From: JAHJDR01 sp964609965
GTDB lineage: Bacteria; UBA10199; JADGCS01
Assembly: GCA_964609965.1 (NCBI GenBank)
Contig: CAZSTS010000005.1
Coordinates: forward strand, 71,877 to 135,876
Direction: 5' to 3'
Length of the DNA stretch: 64,000 nt
The notes under the pieces were generated by a model. It was not told where the DNA came from, ran no database searches, and worked only from the letters and a program-made list of their open reading frames with translations. Below, piece after piece: positions 42,828-51,447 of this stretch (position 1 is the stretch's first letter; each line of letters opens with the position of its first letter). Both the position numbers and the translations under genes were made by a program.

Positions 42828-42846
42828 CCAAAAATTCAATTTTTGG
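42828..42846. repeat. Palindrome CCAAAAATT-C-AATTTTTGG upstream of hsdMSR
   Basis: A perfect 9-bp inverted repeat in the 718-bp gap 42693-43410. The gap also holds a CCCAAA-TTT-TTTGGG hairpin (about 42767), repeated TCTCAAA motifs (43013-43085) and a degenerate CACTCACTGTGTGGCC palindrome (about 42728). Otherwise no gene is seen. Confidence 0.45.
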
Positions 42847-43325
42847 CAATAGAACCAAGCACTAATCATAAAATCACAAACCACTTTTTAGCGTTTATGT
42901 AAGTGTCAACAAGTAACAATTTGTAGAACATTTGAGGTAAAGGATAAAGGTTTATCCAAAGACTTGCCAATACATAAGCTGTTATAAATATAGTCTCAGC
43001 TCTAATCACTTTGTCTCAAAATAGATTTAAATCTGTTATATCAATAAACTAAAGAAGCTTTATCTCAAAGTATCTCAAATTTTGTGAGACGCGTATTTTT
43101 TCTAAAATAATTTATTAGAAATATCATAAGGTTATACCTTTGCTGTTTTGGCACGCGAATTGCTTTACTAGGTAGTATGATGAATTTACAAAATCATTAT
43201 AAACCGCAAACTTATTGCCCGCTTGTATGTCCCTTTTACTGTCAGTTTTGTGGACAGTTGAAGGGCTTAATAACTTTCTCAAACCCCCACCCACCAAAAC
43301 TTTCCCTTTTTTGGCAAAGCAAAAA

Positions 43326-43373
43326 AATCCTGACCACCCCAACTGCCCATGGTCATCTAGGGTGGTCAGGATT
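43326..43373. repeat. 14-bp perfect inverted repeat before the mobilisation genes
   Basis: AATCCTGACCACCC (43326-43339) and GGGTGGTCAGGATT (43360-43373) are separated by 20 bases. It lies 38 bp upstream of the replication-relaxation gene. Candidate origin of transfer or operator; no nick-site consensus can be named. Confidence 0.55.
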
Positions 43374-43410
43374 ACGGGATGTGATGGTGGGTGTTGGTGA
43401 GTGAAAGGGT

Positions 43411-44181
43411 ATGAGAGTTATGAATAACTTAAATTTAATAATTAAAGAGAAGGTTGGGGTTGTGAGGGATAATGAGTTATTAAAGTTCTGTTATGAACAA
43501 AAATTCATGCTGAAAAAGCAGATTGATTCATGGTTTTGGCTGAATGGGGAGTTTGGGAATATTGAATCTAGTAAGCGGGTGGCAAGAAGAGCTATTTTAA
43601 GACTATTGGACTATGGCCTTCTGAGTGGGAGTTCTGATCGGGTTTTTGGCAAATCTAAAATTTATGAAGTTACAAAACTGGGGATTAGGCAACTTTCTGA
43701 TAAAGGCATTTTGCCAGATTATTGCTCTTATGCTCAAAAAGACAATTCAACACTCTATCATGATAGTTTGGTCACAAACACAAGACTTGCCTGTAAACAC
43801 CTTGGGCTTTTTAACAAATGGTCGTCTGAACGCATCCTCAAATCTAAAAATACTGAAATCACACCTGATGCCAGCGTGACACTCTGCTCAAAAAATAAAA
43901 AACTCACCATTGCCATAGAAGTAGAGATAACCCAAAAATCAAAAAAAAGACTCAGAGACATATTTTATAAGTATCAAACAAGTCATTATGATTTAGTGCT
44001 TTATTTTGTCTCTGATCAAAGCCTTTTGTCCTCTCTTAAAAAACTGGCCACTGAATATACGCCAAAAATCTTTTTTTGTATTATTGACGATTTTTTTAAC
44101 CAACAACTTAACTCGGAATGGGTGAATCAGCATGATTCATTCAAAACCTCACAAATAGTAAAGGAGTATAACAATGGATAA
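43411..44181 (+). CDS. Replication-relaxation-type mobilisation protein
   Basis: 256 residues from the first ATG; an ATG at 43420 is better spaced from GAAAGGG and may be the true start. The N-terminus is a winged helix (DNELLKFCYEQKFMLKKQID and VARRAILRLLDYGLL). The C-terminal half has ITPDASVTLCS..LTIAIEVEITQKS, the P-D...E-V-E pattern of a PD-(D/E)xK-like fold seen in the Replic_Relax family, which in mobile elements acts in DNA processing for replication or transfer. It overlaps the T4CP gene by 8 bp. The catalytic role is inferred from the family and neighbour. Confidence 0.75.
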   Translation: MRVMNNLNLIIKEKVGVVRDNELLKFCYEQKFMLKKQIDSWFWLNGEFGNIESSKRVARRAILRLLDYGLLSGSSDRVFGKSKIYEVTKLGIRQLSDKGILPDYCSYAQKDNSTLYHDSLVTNTRLACKHLGLFNKWSSERILKSKNTEITPDASVTLCSKNKKLTIAIEVEITQKSKKRLRDIFYKYQTSHYDLVLYFVSDQSLLSSLKKLATEYTPKIFFCIIDDFFNQQLNSEWVNQHDSFKTSQIVKEYNNG

Positions 44182-46042
44182 CAAGCACACAACAGATCAA
44201 TGGTTAGTCATTTACTTCGTCCTTATTATTGCAGCTTTTTTCTTTTTGCCTCTAGGTATTTTGCTGGATTTGATCTTCATTCCTCCACTCATCGTTTCAT
44301 ACCTGGCGTATCGTCGGGGATGGTATTGTTTCTTTGTGTCATTATCGATTCATTTTTGTGTTTCTGTATTGATTGTGCATTTTACATATTTAGACGTTAT
44401 GACTTATGACCAATTTAAGTATTTTGTCCTATTATTTCTCGAAAATCTACTTGATCCAGTACTCCCATCTCTTATTTTGCGAGGTCTCTTAAAAATCCAA
44501 AGCAAATATTTTAATTTGGCGCCATTTTTTGCACTTTTATTACCCGCCTATCTAACATACAGACTTAATCTGCGGGAAAAAATCAGTTTTACACAGCTCA
44601 ATCAAAGATATGGTTTCTCTGAAAAAACATTCAAAAAGCACAAAGAAAAGAATGACGATGTCTTGATTGGGATCAACAAAGACAACAAGAAGCCCTTCTA
44701 TTTAACAGACCAGGAAAGGTTGCGTCACACACAGGTGATTGGTTCCACTGGGTTTGGCAAAACTGAATCTGTGCTGATACCGATGATCGAGAATGACATC
44801 AGAAAAGGAAATGGTTTGATGCTCCTAGACGCCAAGGCCGATGAGGATCTTGTAAAAGCGGTTTACAAAATCGCAAAAGATTGTGGTCGCCAATCAGATG
44901 TTATGGTTTTCAATCCCTCTATTCCTGAAATATCTTACTCATATAATCCTTTTTGTAATTTCAATACATACACTGGAAAACATATTACACCCACTGCCAA
45001 CATGAATAAACTAATTGGCGCCATGGAATGGACAGAACCCTATTACAAAAAAATGAGCGAAATTTCTGCTTTAACAATTACAAATGCCTTTCCAAACAAC
45101 AGGGGAACAGCAGATATTCACAAAATTTTAGCTGCTCTCAAAGATCCCCATTACTTGCTCGAAAAAACGAGCCTCAAACCGGATATAAAATCAAAAATCC
45201 AAGAGTATTGTAGAGAACATAAAAAATATAAGGAAGCTACGACTGGTCTAATCGCAGACCTAGGTCATTTGTGTTCATCTGACTTTGGCCCTCTTATGTC
45301 TTTTAGTGGTTATGCTATAAGTCTTATGGAGGCTTACTTTCATCGCCAAATTGTTATTTTCCAGGTTTCTACTCTGTCCTATTCCCAGACAGCCAAACTT
45401 TTTGGCAAAATGCTATTAAGGGATCTTACTTATCTCTGTAGTGAAATCAACAGAACTGTACCCACTGAGGACAGGAAATTTTTTCCCGTATATATTGATG
45501 AGTTCGCTTCTTTTGCCTTTGCGGAATTCGCTGAATTTATGAGGATGTCCAGATCTTCCGGTATTGGAGTGACAGTATTGCACCAGAGCATGGGAGATTT
45601 GGAGATAGTGGATCCTGCATTTAAAAAACAGATTATGAGCAATGCCAACATAAAAGTTATACTTAAGGTGAATGACAACGACACAATTGAAGAGGCAGCC
45701 AAAATGACAGGAACAAAAGAAAAGCTTATACAAACACACCAGATTACTAATGGTTTATTTAATTCAACTGAAAGAACCGGCATAGGTTCTGAAGCCATGG
45801 GTAATGAATTTAATATACATCCAAGAATATTTAGGAAATTAAAAATAGGAGATGCTGTGGTGATTGTAAATAGCTCAAACCGACTTGGTCACTTACAACT
45901 CAATCATTTTAAAATACCAAATTACAGCGATAGAAAACTTCAAGATCTTTTCCATAATAGAGGTAAAAAACCTAGGATAGATACATTGCAAGAACCAGTC
46001 AAAACAGAACTAAAACTCTCAAAACAGATCTTTGGAGAATAG
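44174..46042 (+). CDS. TraD/VirD4-like type IV coupling ATPase
   Basis: 622 residues. Several N-terminal membrane segments (about 10-130) are followed by a RecA-like ATPase: Walker A GSTGFGKT (190-197), LLDAKADED (coupling-protein block), Walker B FPVYIDEFASF and VLHQSMGDLEI, as in TraD/TraG C-terminal regions. Coupling proteins bring relaxase-DNA to a type IV secretion channel. AAGGAG precedes the ATG inside the end of the upstream gene. No VirB-like channel genes are in the element, so it would need a helper conjugation system. Confidence 0.92.
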   Translation: MDNKHTTDQWLVIYFVLIIAAFFFLPLGILLDLIFIPPLIVSYLAYRRGWYCFFVSLSIHFCVSVLIVHFTYLDVMTYDQFKYFVLLFLENLLDPVLPSLILRGLLKIQSKYFNLAPFFALLLPAYLTYRLNLREKISFTQLNQRYGFSEKTFKKHKEKNDDVLIGINKDNKKPFYLTDQERLRHTQVIGSTGFGKTESVLIPMIENDIRKGNGLMLLDAKADEDLVKAVYKIAKDCGRQSDVMVFNPSIPEISYSYNPFCNFNTYTGKHITPTANMNKLIGAMEWTEPYYKKMSEISALTITNAFPNNRGTADIHKILAALKDPHYLLEKTSLKPDIKSKIQEYCREHKKYKEATTGLIADLGHLCSSDFGPLMSFSGYAISLMEAYFHRQIVIFQVSTLSYSQTAKLFGKMLLRDLTYLCSEINRTVPTEDRKFFPVYIDEFASFAFAEFAEFMRMSRSSGIGVTVLHQSMGDLEIVDPAFKKQIMSNANIKVILKVNDNDTIEEAAKMTGTKEKLIQTHQITNGLFNSTERTGIGSEAMGNEFNIHPRIFRKLKIGDAVVIVNSSNRLGHLQLNHFKIPNYSDRKLQDLFHNRGKKPRIDTLQEPVKTELKLSKQIFGE

Positions 46043-46107
46043 CCAAGTTCTTGTTATTTTTTGTATGAATTTAGCAGTCTTGCAATATTTGCTCAGAAAG
46101 GATTAAT

Positions 46108-46329
46108 ATGAAGAACTTAGAAACAACAAAACAACAGTTCTTTGACAATCAGTTGGTAACCTACGAGCAGCTTAGCGAATGTATCAAAGTGCCTAAAAAG
46201 ACCCTGCAAGATTGGGTGTATAAAAGGCAGATTCCATTCGTGAAAGTTGGTAAACACATTCGGTTTAAGGTCTCAGAAATTGAGCGTTGGCTTCATAAAG
46301 GAGAAAACCAATGCATATACAGACCTTAA
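46108..46329 (+). CDS. AlpA/Xis-like excisionase
   Basis: 73 residues. The helix-turn-helix is VTYEQLSECIKVPKKTLQDW VYKRQIPFVKVGKHIRFKVSEIERWL, the usual MerR-like excisionase fold with the VGK-RF wing. AAAGGA lies before the ATG. It overlaps the integrase start by 19 bp, so the two are made together. It would bend the arm sites and drive excision. Confidence 0.88.
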   Translation: MKNLETTKQQFFDNQLVTYEQLSECIKVPKKTLQDWVYKRQIPFVKVGKHIRFKVSEIERWLHKGENQCIYRP

Positions 46330-47426
46330 AAAGAAAAAACAGTTCAACTTATAAAGTGATTGTTAAACGCAATGGCATGGCTAAATCCAAGACATTTAAA
46401 CGCAAACATGATGCGCTTAAATGGGGACAAGAAATGGAGAATATGCTCCTAAGTCAAGGGCGCATTAACATCACCTTTGAACAGTTGGCTCATGAATGGT
46501 TAAAAAATCATTCAAAAGAAAAAAATAGCTACAAAACCTATTTGGATAATGTAGCTAAATTCAAATTCATTAACACTGTTATTGGCAAAAAGATCGCTAG
46601 TGATATTACCTATGGGGATATTGAAGTTTTGGCTTCTAGGGTTACAAAAGAGCGCGAGCGAAAACCTGTGACCATAAATCGTTTTATCAAACTTGCTAAA
46701 ACGGTATTTAACTATGGAATCAGAAAAGGCGATCTTATGCGCAACCCTGTGCAAAACCAAATTTTGCACAAAGAACCCGAAGTGCCTTATCAGTTTTGGC
46801 AACTAGAAGAGGCTGAAAGATTCATTGCCTACATTGATCAAAAATATCTGCATGAGAGCAGGCATATTCCTCTTGTGTATCGATTAGCCTTAAACACAGG
46901 TATGAGGCTAGGAGAAATCAGAGCCCTTAAATGGGACTCAGTATTTCTTGGGTCTAGACCGTCAATAACAGTAAGACGTACGTATTGCGATCGTACACGA
47001 CAGTTAATAGAAACAACCAAAGGCAGAAAGGTTCGCCACGTAGGCATTAATGAGGCATTGCTACCAGCAATTAAAGAGGCCCATAGATCACGAACTCCTG
47101 ATTGTGATTTTGTGGTGTGTACAGATGCAGGCAGGCCATTGGATGCCAGAAACTTGCGCAAACGATTCTTTGAAAAAGATATTAAAGAATCTGGAGTGAC
47201 TAAAATCAGGTTTCATGATTTGCGTCACACATTTGCGTCTTTGTTTGTGATGAATGGCGGCAATCTTTTTGACCTGCAAAAAATACTCGGCCATAGCGAT
47301 AGTCAAATGACTATGCGCTATGCGCATCATTCTAAAGACTACATTTTAGACAAAGCTAAAATTGTAGTCATTGGCAAAACCGATAAAGTCATATCTGTGG
47401 ATTTTACAAAGAAGAAGGTTCTTTAA
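46311..47426 (+). CDS. int: Tyrosine integrase of the tRNA-Lys island
   Basis: 371 residues. An N-terminal arm-binding part (about 1-50), a SAM-like core-binding domain (about 55-150) and a catalytic domain with the full set R199 (TGMRLGE), H302-x-x-R305 (HDLRHTFASL), H328 (LGHSD) and Y337 (MRYAHH). It lies 109 bp from the intact tRNA-Lys copy, the usual place. Putative arm sites with GTTACC repeats occur at 47467, 21116 and 31844. It is the only intact recombinase in the island and probably serves both elements. Confidence 0.95.
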   Translation: MHIQTLKRKNSSTYKVIVKRNGMAKSKTFKRKHDALKWGQEMENMLLSQGRINITFEQLAHEWLKNHSKEKNSYKTYLDNVAKFKFINTVIGKKIASDITYGDIEVLASRVTKERERKPVTINRFIKLAKTVFNYGIRKGDLMRNPVQNQILHKEPEVPYQFWQLEEAERFIAYIDQKYLHESRHIPLVYRLALNTGMRLGEIRALKWDSVFLGSRPSITVRRTYCDRTRQLIETTKGRKVRHVGINEALLPAIKEAHRSRTPDCDFVVCTDAGRPLDARNLRKRFFEKDIKESGVTKIRFHDLRHTFASLFVMNGGNLFDLQKILGHSDSQMTMRYAHHSKDYILDKAKIVVIGKTDKVISVDFTKKKVL

Positions 47427-47465
47427 GAATCCGTAAAGGCTAGCCCTGAGCGACGAAGGAGTCGA

Positions 47466-47492
47466 AGGGTTACCCAAAAGTTACCCAAAAAC
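47466..47492. repeat. Right-end arm-type repeats GTTACCCAAAA x2
   Basis: GGGTTACCCAAAAGTTACCCAAAAAC lies between the integrase stop and the tRNA-Lys att core. It mirrors the GGTTACCTAAAAAGTTAC repeats at both left ends. It is next to a CCTGAGCGACGAAGGAGTCG unit (47447) and an AAAGGC..GCCTTT hairpin. Confidence 0.65.
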
Positions 47493-47534
47493 AAAAAAGG
47501 CCTACGAGAATTCCCGTAAGCCTTTGTAATGTTT

Positions 47535-47608
<74 letters not shown>

Positions 47609-47619
47609 TAAAAAATATT

Positions 47620-47819
47620 CAGTTGTCGCAGCTGACGTTTATATTTTCAGCTGCTGCCTTCGGTTTCGTTCCTGAACGTCACTCACCTCAGGCCCACCTC
47701 AGATTGCTTTCGTTCTTTCGCTTGGCCGCTCATTCACTTTTCCTCGCTTGCTCGGCGCAATCCTCAGCTTTCACTCACTAGGCCGTTCGCTCAAGCCAAC
47801 TGAGCTAATCGCCCTAAAA
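47620..47819. repeat. Repeat-rich tail with second copy of tRNA-Lys 5' end
   Basis: CCAACTGAGCTAATCGCCCTAAAA occurs at 47590-47613 (end of the tRNA) and again at 47796-47819. Between them is GC-rich repeat sequence containing CACTTTTCCTCGC..GCTCGGCGC, whose reverse complement is at about 52798-52822. 47820-48044 holds a TGCGATT..AATCGCA hairpin and no gene. Confidence 0.7.
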
Positions 47820-48044
47820 TTTGCACATGCAAATTTTTCATCCATTCTCCAATGCGATTTTCGAGTGCGCAAATTTTCGAGAATCGCATAAGAAAATCGA
47901 AAATGGATTTTCTGACTTTCTCCTGCTAATTTAATCATTTACTTACGTCAAGGGGTTGGGTTTTAAAACTTACTTATGACTAAAATAAAGCTTTTGTGAG
48001 TAAAGTGTATGTGCCCGGTACCATACGGTAACTGGGTGTACCTT

Positions 48045-48088
48045 TTCCGTCAAAAGTCCTTCGACTTGCGCTCAGGACGAGTAGAGGA
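48045..48088. repeat. 44-bp dispersed repeat, copy 1
   Basis: TTCCGTCAAAAGTCCTTCGA through GACGAGTAGAGGA is identical to 51389-51432, and both are followed by CTTTTGATT. It can fold through GTCC/GGAC and CAAAAG/CTTTTG arms. A MITE-like unit; a diverged CCTTCGACT..CGCTCAGG core is also at about 47447-47470. Confidence 0.8.
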
Positions 48089-48106
48089 TCTGCTTTTGAT
48101 TAAAAC

Positions 48107-48177
48107 ACTATTAGTTAACTCTTGTACATCTTGTTTTGCAAGTTCATCTACAGTTTTGATACCAGGCTTATTTAACC
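48107..48177 (-). pseudogene. Short internal fragment of a RecB-like nuclease gene
   Basis: The minus strand reads LNKPGIKTVDELAKQDVQEL, matching LNKLGIRTVEELSKQDEQEL in the intact protein at 33931. It lies outside the island, right of the tRNA, next to the 44-bp repeat. Confidence 0.7.
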
Positions 48178-48258
48178 GGACAGCAGTGTAATAAAACATA
48201 TTTACAAACAATTTTTATATTATTATAAATTTTTTACAAAAAAAAGGGGGGCTTTTTT

Positions 48259-49518
48259 ATGAGAAAACTAGCATTATTGCTGAGCTGCATTGTCATTGTT
48301 TGCTCTATATCTTTTCAATCTTTTGCGCTACAAACAGGCCTTGAGTCTTTTTCTTTTAGACCGGCTTCAGATAATGGTGAATACTTTGGTGTTTGGGACA
48401 GTAAAAGCATGTACCAGTTTGAATGGCGGGCAGGCACGTTTTTTACTTATGAATATCGACCATTACAACTCACCGCTGGTGGCGTGCGTGTACAGGGCAT
48501 TATTGATTATTCTATTATTCAGCATCTTTATGGATCGCTTGGTATTTTTGATAAATGGCTCTCCATTGGTGTTAACCTGCCTGTTGGTTGGGCTGTTGAT
48601 TTTCGTGATCCCAATGTCGCTGGGTCGACTTTTGGTAGTAGTATGGCATTAGGAGATTTGCGTATTAATTTTAAGAGCACTCTTTATCAGACACGTTGTA
48701 AAAGATTCGGCATTGCAGCTGTCCCTTTTATCGACATCCCTACTGGCTATGGCAATGAATTTTTTGGCAATGGCACAGTCAATGGTGGCGGACTTCTGGT
48801 GATTGATGCACAGCCTTGGCAAAAGTTTAGGTTTTCTTTGAACGCCGGCATGTCAGGTAGATCAACATTTAATTTTCGTGATATTGAGAGAAAAATGCAG
48901 CTCTTGCTTAGTCTTGGGATGCAATATGATCTCTCCAAAAAAATATCTCTTAATACAGAAATACACAGCCAAACAAGACTGACAGGCATTTATCAAGAAA
49001 CAGTTGAATCTCCTACCGAGATCTTGGCGGGCGTTAAATGGAAGCTAGGGCAGACAGGATTAGTTGCCTCTTTTGGTGGAGGTCTAGGGATCACGTATGG
49101 TTCAATGTCTCCACAAGCCAGATTCTTTACAGGTCTCACATACACCCCCTTGAAAAGAAGTTATCATAAGTTAAAACAGGTGATTGACAACACTATTCAT
49201 TTTGATTCTGGAAAGCACGAGATCAAGGAAGAAGAAAAAAATAAATTAGCCACACTAAAAAAATGGATCAAAAAAACATATGGCCTTCCCATAATAATTA
49301 AAGGGCACACAGATTTTGAAGGTGATGAAGTATATAATCAAGCTTTGTCCATAAACAGAGCTGATGAAGTAAAAGCGTATTTAATAGCAAATAAAATCAA
49401 AATCAAAAGACTCACAACTGAAGGCTATGGTGAAAGAAGGCCCATAGCAGAGAATAAAACAAAAGAAGGCAAGGCTGAGAACAGACGTGTGGAATTTGGG
49501 ATCGTAAAATGTAAGTAA
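48259..49518 (+). CDS. OmpA-family outer-membrane protein (copy 2)
   Basis: 419 residues; GGGGGG before the ATG. A signal peptide (to QSFALQ) is followed by a beta-barrel-like domain starting FSFRPASDNGEYFGVWDS, collinear with the protein at 4782. The C-terminal OmpA domain has IHFDSGKHEI, IIIKGHTDFEGDEVYNQALS, INRADEVKAYL, TEGYGERRPI and ENRRVEF. It probably binds peptidoglycan and supports the envelope. TTTACA with TATAAA at 17-bp spacing (about 48200-48228) is a likely promoter. The lipoprotein gene at 49611 follows on the same strand. Confidence 0.9.
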   Translation: MRKLALLLSCIVIVCSISFQSFALQTGLESFSFRPASDNGEYFGVWDSKSMYQFEWRAGTFFTYEYRPLQLTAGGVRVQGIIDYSIIQHLYGSLGIFDKWLSIGVNLPVGWAVDFRDPNVAGSTFGSSMALGDLRINFKSTLYQTRCKRFGIAAVPFIDIPTGYGNEFFGNGTVNGGGLLVIDAQPWQKFRFSLNAGMSGRSTFNFRDIERKMQLLLSLGMQYDLSKKISLNTEIHSQTRLTGIYQETVESPTEILAGVKWKLGQTGLVASFGGGLGITYGSMSPQARFFTGLTYTPLKRSYHKLKQVIDNTIHFDSGKHEIKEEEKNKLATLKKWIKKTYGLPIIIKGHTDFEGDEVYNQALSINRADEVKAYLIANKIKIKRLTTEGYGERRPIAENKTKEGKAENRRVEFGIVKCK

Positions 49519-49610
49519 TATAGCTCAAGGATGAAAGCTGAAAGGAAAACTATCAGATCCCTTTGAGCTCTCACCTTTGAACAAACAACGTACAAGCATA
49601 TGAGGTCAAT

Positions 49611-51056
49611 ATGAGAAAATTTATTTTTTTAACATTCATAGCAACAATTCTTCTCCAATTCTCCTGCGCCACAGGTCCTAGCTCTAGTGCTATGGGTACG
49701 GCAACAGCCAATGTAACCACAGGCTCTGTTGATGTTGGGGTTGATCAAATTTTTACCGTGACGTTTAGTGTGGCAGTTAAAAGCTCTACTGTCACAAGTG
49801 ACACTTTCTTTGTGGTGCCTATTGCAGAATCTAGTTCCAATTTGAAGTTTGCTACATTTGATTCGGAAGTATGTGTTGGGTTATATGCAATAGAAGGCAC
49901 AGTAACCTGCACATCAGCGACTATTTGTTCATTCACGCCATCAGAAGAATTAGAGGGTGAAGCAGACTATGCTATTTGCTTAACATCAGGTATTCAGTTT
50001 GAAGATGTGAATACATATGGCTACTTAGAAGCTTTTACAGAAATGTTTACGACAGAGGCTGACGAAGGAGAAGAAGTAGTAGTAGATTCATCTTATGCTG
50101 TGGGTGGTACTGTGACTGGTTTGTCTGGCACAGTTGTTTTACAGAACAATTCATCTGATGATCTGACTATTACAGAAAATGACAATTTTGCCTTTGATAC
50201 AGAAATAGAATCAGGTGAAACATATACAGTGACTGTGAAAACACAACCAGCATCACAAACATGTACTGTAACACAGGGAACAGGAACCATTAGCGATGAA
50301 GATATTACAAATGTAAGTGTGACATGTTCAAATAATGCGGTGTACTATGATGTGACCCCATCAGGAACAAGTGTTACAATCACACCTGCTTCAGCTCAAG
50401 AAGTTGCAAGTGGTAGCACTAAATCCTTTACCATAACAGCTGCTGGCGACAATACGGTTACCAACATAGTTGGAGGTACATGTCCGGCAGGATCGTGGAG
50501 TGGAAACACCTACACAACAGGTGCCATCAGTGCTGACTGTACAGTGACTTTTTCAGCATACAAATATATTTATGTTTATATGTCAGAAAATAAAATGTTG
50601 GGCAATGCTGTTGGTGATAGAGAGACGAGCACAACTATTTGTGAAGATGGCTATACAGCCAGAAACTTAGATGCTTTAAACTGTGAAAATTATCTAGCAT
50701 TGTTGGGTTATACTGCTGACAATGGTGTGCAGGATGTGCCTGATAACTATGATTTGCCAACCAATATACCTTTTGCTGTTCCAGATGACACAGAGGTGGC
50801 AAGTGGATGGGATAATCTTATTGATAATGATCCTCCTTTAGCCTTGTATGATGGTGGTGGTGTTCCAGAGATTCCTGATTCGAGTGCTTGGGTAGGTTTT
50901 TTCAAAGGTGGAGGTGTTGGGGGTGTTTGCTCAGAATGGGAAGGTGCTGGCTCAGGTACTGTAGCGATATTTTTGAATGCGCTTAATGACAGCTGGAGCG
51001 GTTTAGGAGGTAATTGCGAGGTGTTGACTTATCGTATTTTGTGTCTGTGTTGGTAA
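49611..51056 (+). CDS. Lipoprotein with Ig-like domains and DUF1554-like C-terminus
   Basis: 481 residues. Lipobox LQFSCATG (Cys about 19). Three beta-sandwich-like regions follow: a big-Ig type domain (VDVGVDQIFTVTFSVAVK), a segment with YAVGGTVTGLSGTVVLQNN and VTVKTQPASQTCTV, and YYDVTPSGTSVTITPAS. The C-terminus (about residues 320-481) has YIYVYMSENKMLGNAVG, WVGFFKGGGVGGVCSEWEGA and a final CEVLTYRILCLCW. This layout resembles the DUF1554/collectin-like cysteine module of surface lipoproteins. Probably exposed on the outer membrane. A terminator follows at 51121. Confidence 0.82.
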   Translation: MRKFIFLTFIATILLQFSCATGPSSSAMGTATANVTTGSVDVGVDQIFTVTFSVAVKSSTVTSDTFFVVPIAESSSNLKFATFDSEVCVGLYAIEGTVTCTSATICSFTPSEELEGEADYAICLTSGIQFEDVNTYGYLEAFTEMFTTEADEGEEVVVDSSYAVGGTVTGLSGTVVLQNNSSDDLTITENDNFAFDTEIESGETYTVTVKTQPASQTCTVTQGTGTISDEDITNVSVTCSNNAVYYDVTPSGTSVTITPASAQEVASGSTKSFTITAAGDNTVTNIVGGTCPAGSWSGNTYTTGAISADCTVTFSAYKYIYVYMSENKMLGNAVGDRETSTTICEDGYTARNLDALNCENYLALLGYTADNGVQDVPDNYDLPTNIPFAVPDDTEVASGWDNLIDNDPPLALYDGGGVPEIPDSSAWVGFFKGGGVGGVCSEWEGAGSGTVAIFLNALNDSWSGLGGNCEVLTYRILCLCW

Positions 51057-51120
51057 AAATATATGAGGGTCAAGGCTTGATTATATACAGGATAAACAAA
51101 ACCTATGACCCGCTCTAAAG

Positions 51121-51153
51121 AAGCAAGGCTCCACATATTTGCCTTGCCTTTTT
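51121..51153 (+). terminator. Terminator / intergenic repeat copy 2 (GCAAGGC...GCCTTGC)
   Basis: A 7-bp perfect stem GCAAGGC/GCCTTGC followed by CTTTTT, 65 bp after the stop of the 49611 gene. It shares CAAGGCTCCAC and the trailing CGCGC.TTAC..CTCG with 1462-1530. Confidence 0.7.
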
Positions 51154-51281
51154 AACGTGACTAACGCGCTTACTTATCCTCGCTGAAAGTTCGGATACGC
51201 TTGTTTAAGAGCAGCTGTTTTCAGCTTCGCTACACTATGCCGTGGCAGGCCCCTTCGTATCGAAGGAAGAGATCATTCTAA

Positions 51282-51388
51282 TTATTCAACAGCTTCAATC
51301 AAATCTTCCTTGCTTGATTGCAAATAAATTCCAGTTGCTTGCAAAGAAGAGTGACCAAGCAACTTTTGTATTCGTTCTAAAGACACGT
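51282..51388 (-). pseudogene. C-terminal remnant of a tyrosine recombinase
   Basis: The minus strand reads GNVSLERIQKLLGHSSLQAT, GIYLQSSKEDLIEAVE and a stop, which contains the LGHS..T..Y end of a phage integrase. Upstream the frame runs directly into the 44-bp repeat (51389-51432), which replaces the rest of the gene. Confidence 0.85.
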
Positions 51389-51432
51389 TTCCGTCAAAAG
51401 TCCTTCGACTTGCGCTCAGGACGAGTAGAGGA
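51389..51432. repeat. 44-bp dispersed repeat, copy 2
   Basis: Identical to 48045-48088. It truncates the integrase remnant on one side and ends 16 bp before the stop of the 51448 gene on the other. Confidence 0.8.
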
Positions 51433-51447
51433 ACTACTTTTGATTTA

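Noticed and set aside
43411..46042. Self-transmissible conjugative element
   Set aside because: No VirB-type channel genes besides the coupling protein, so mobilisable at most.
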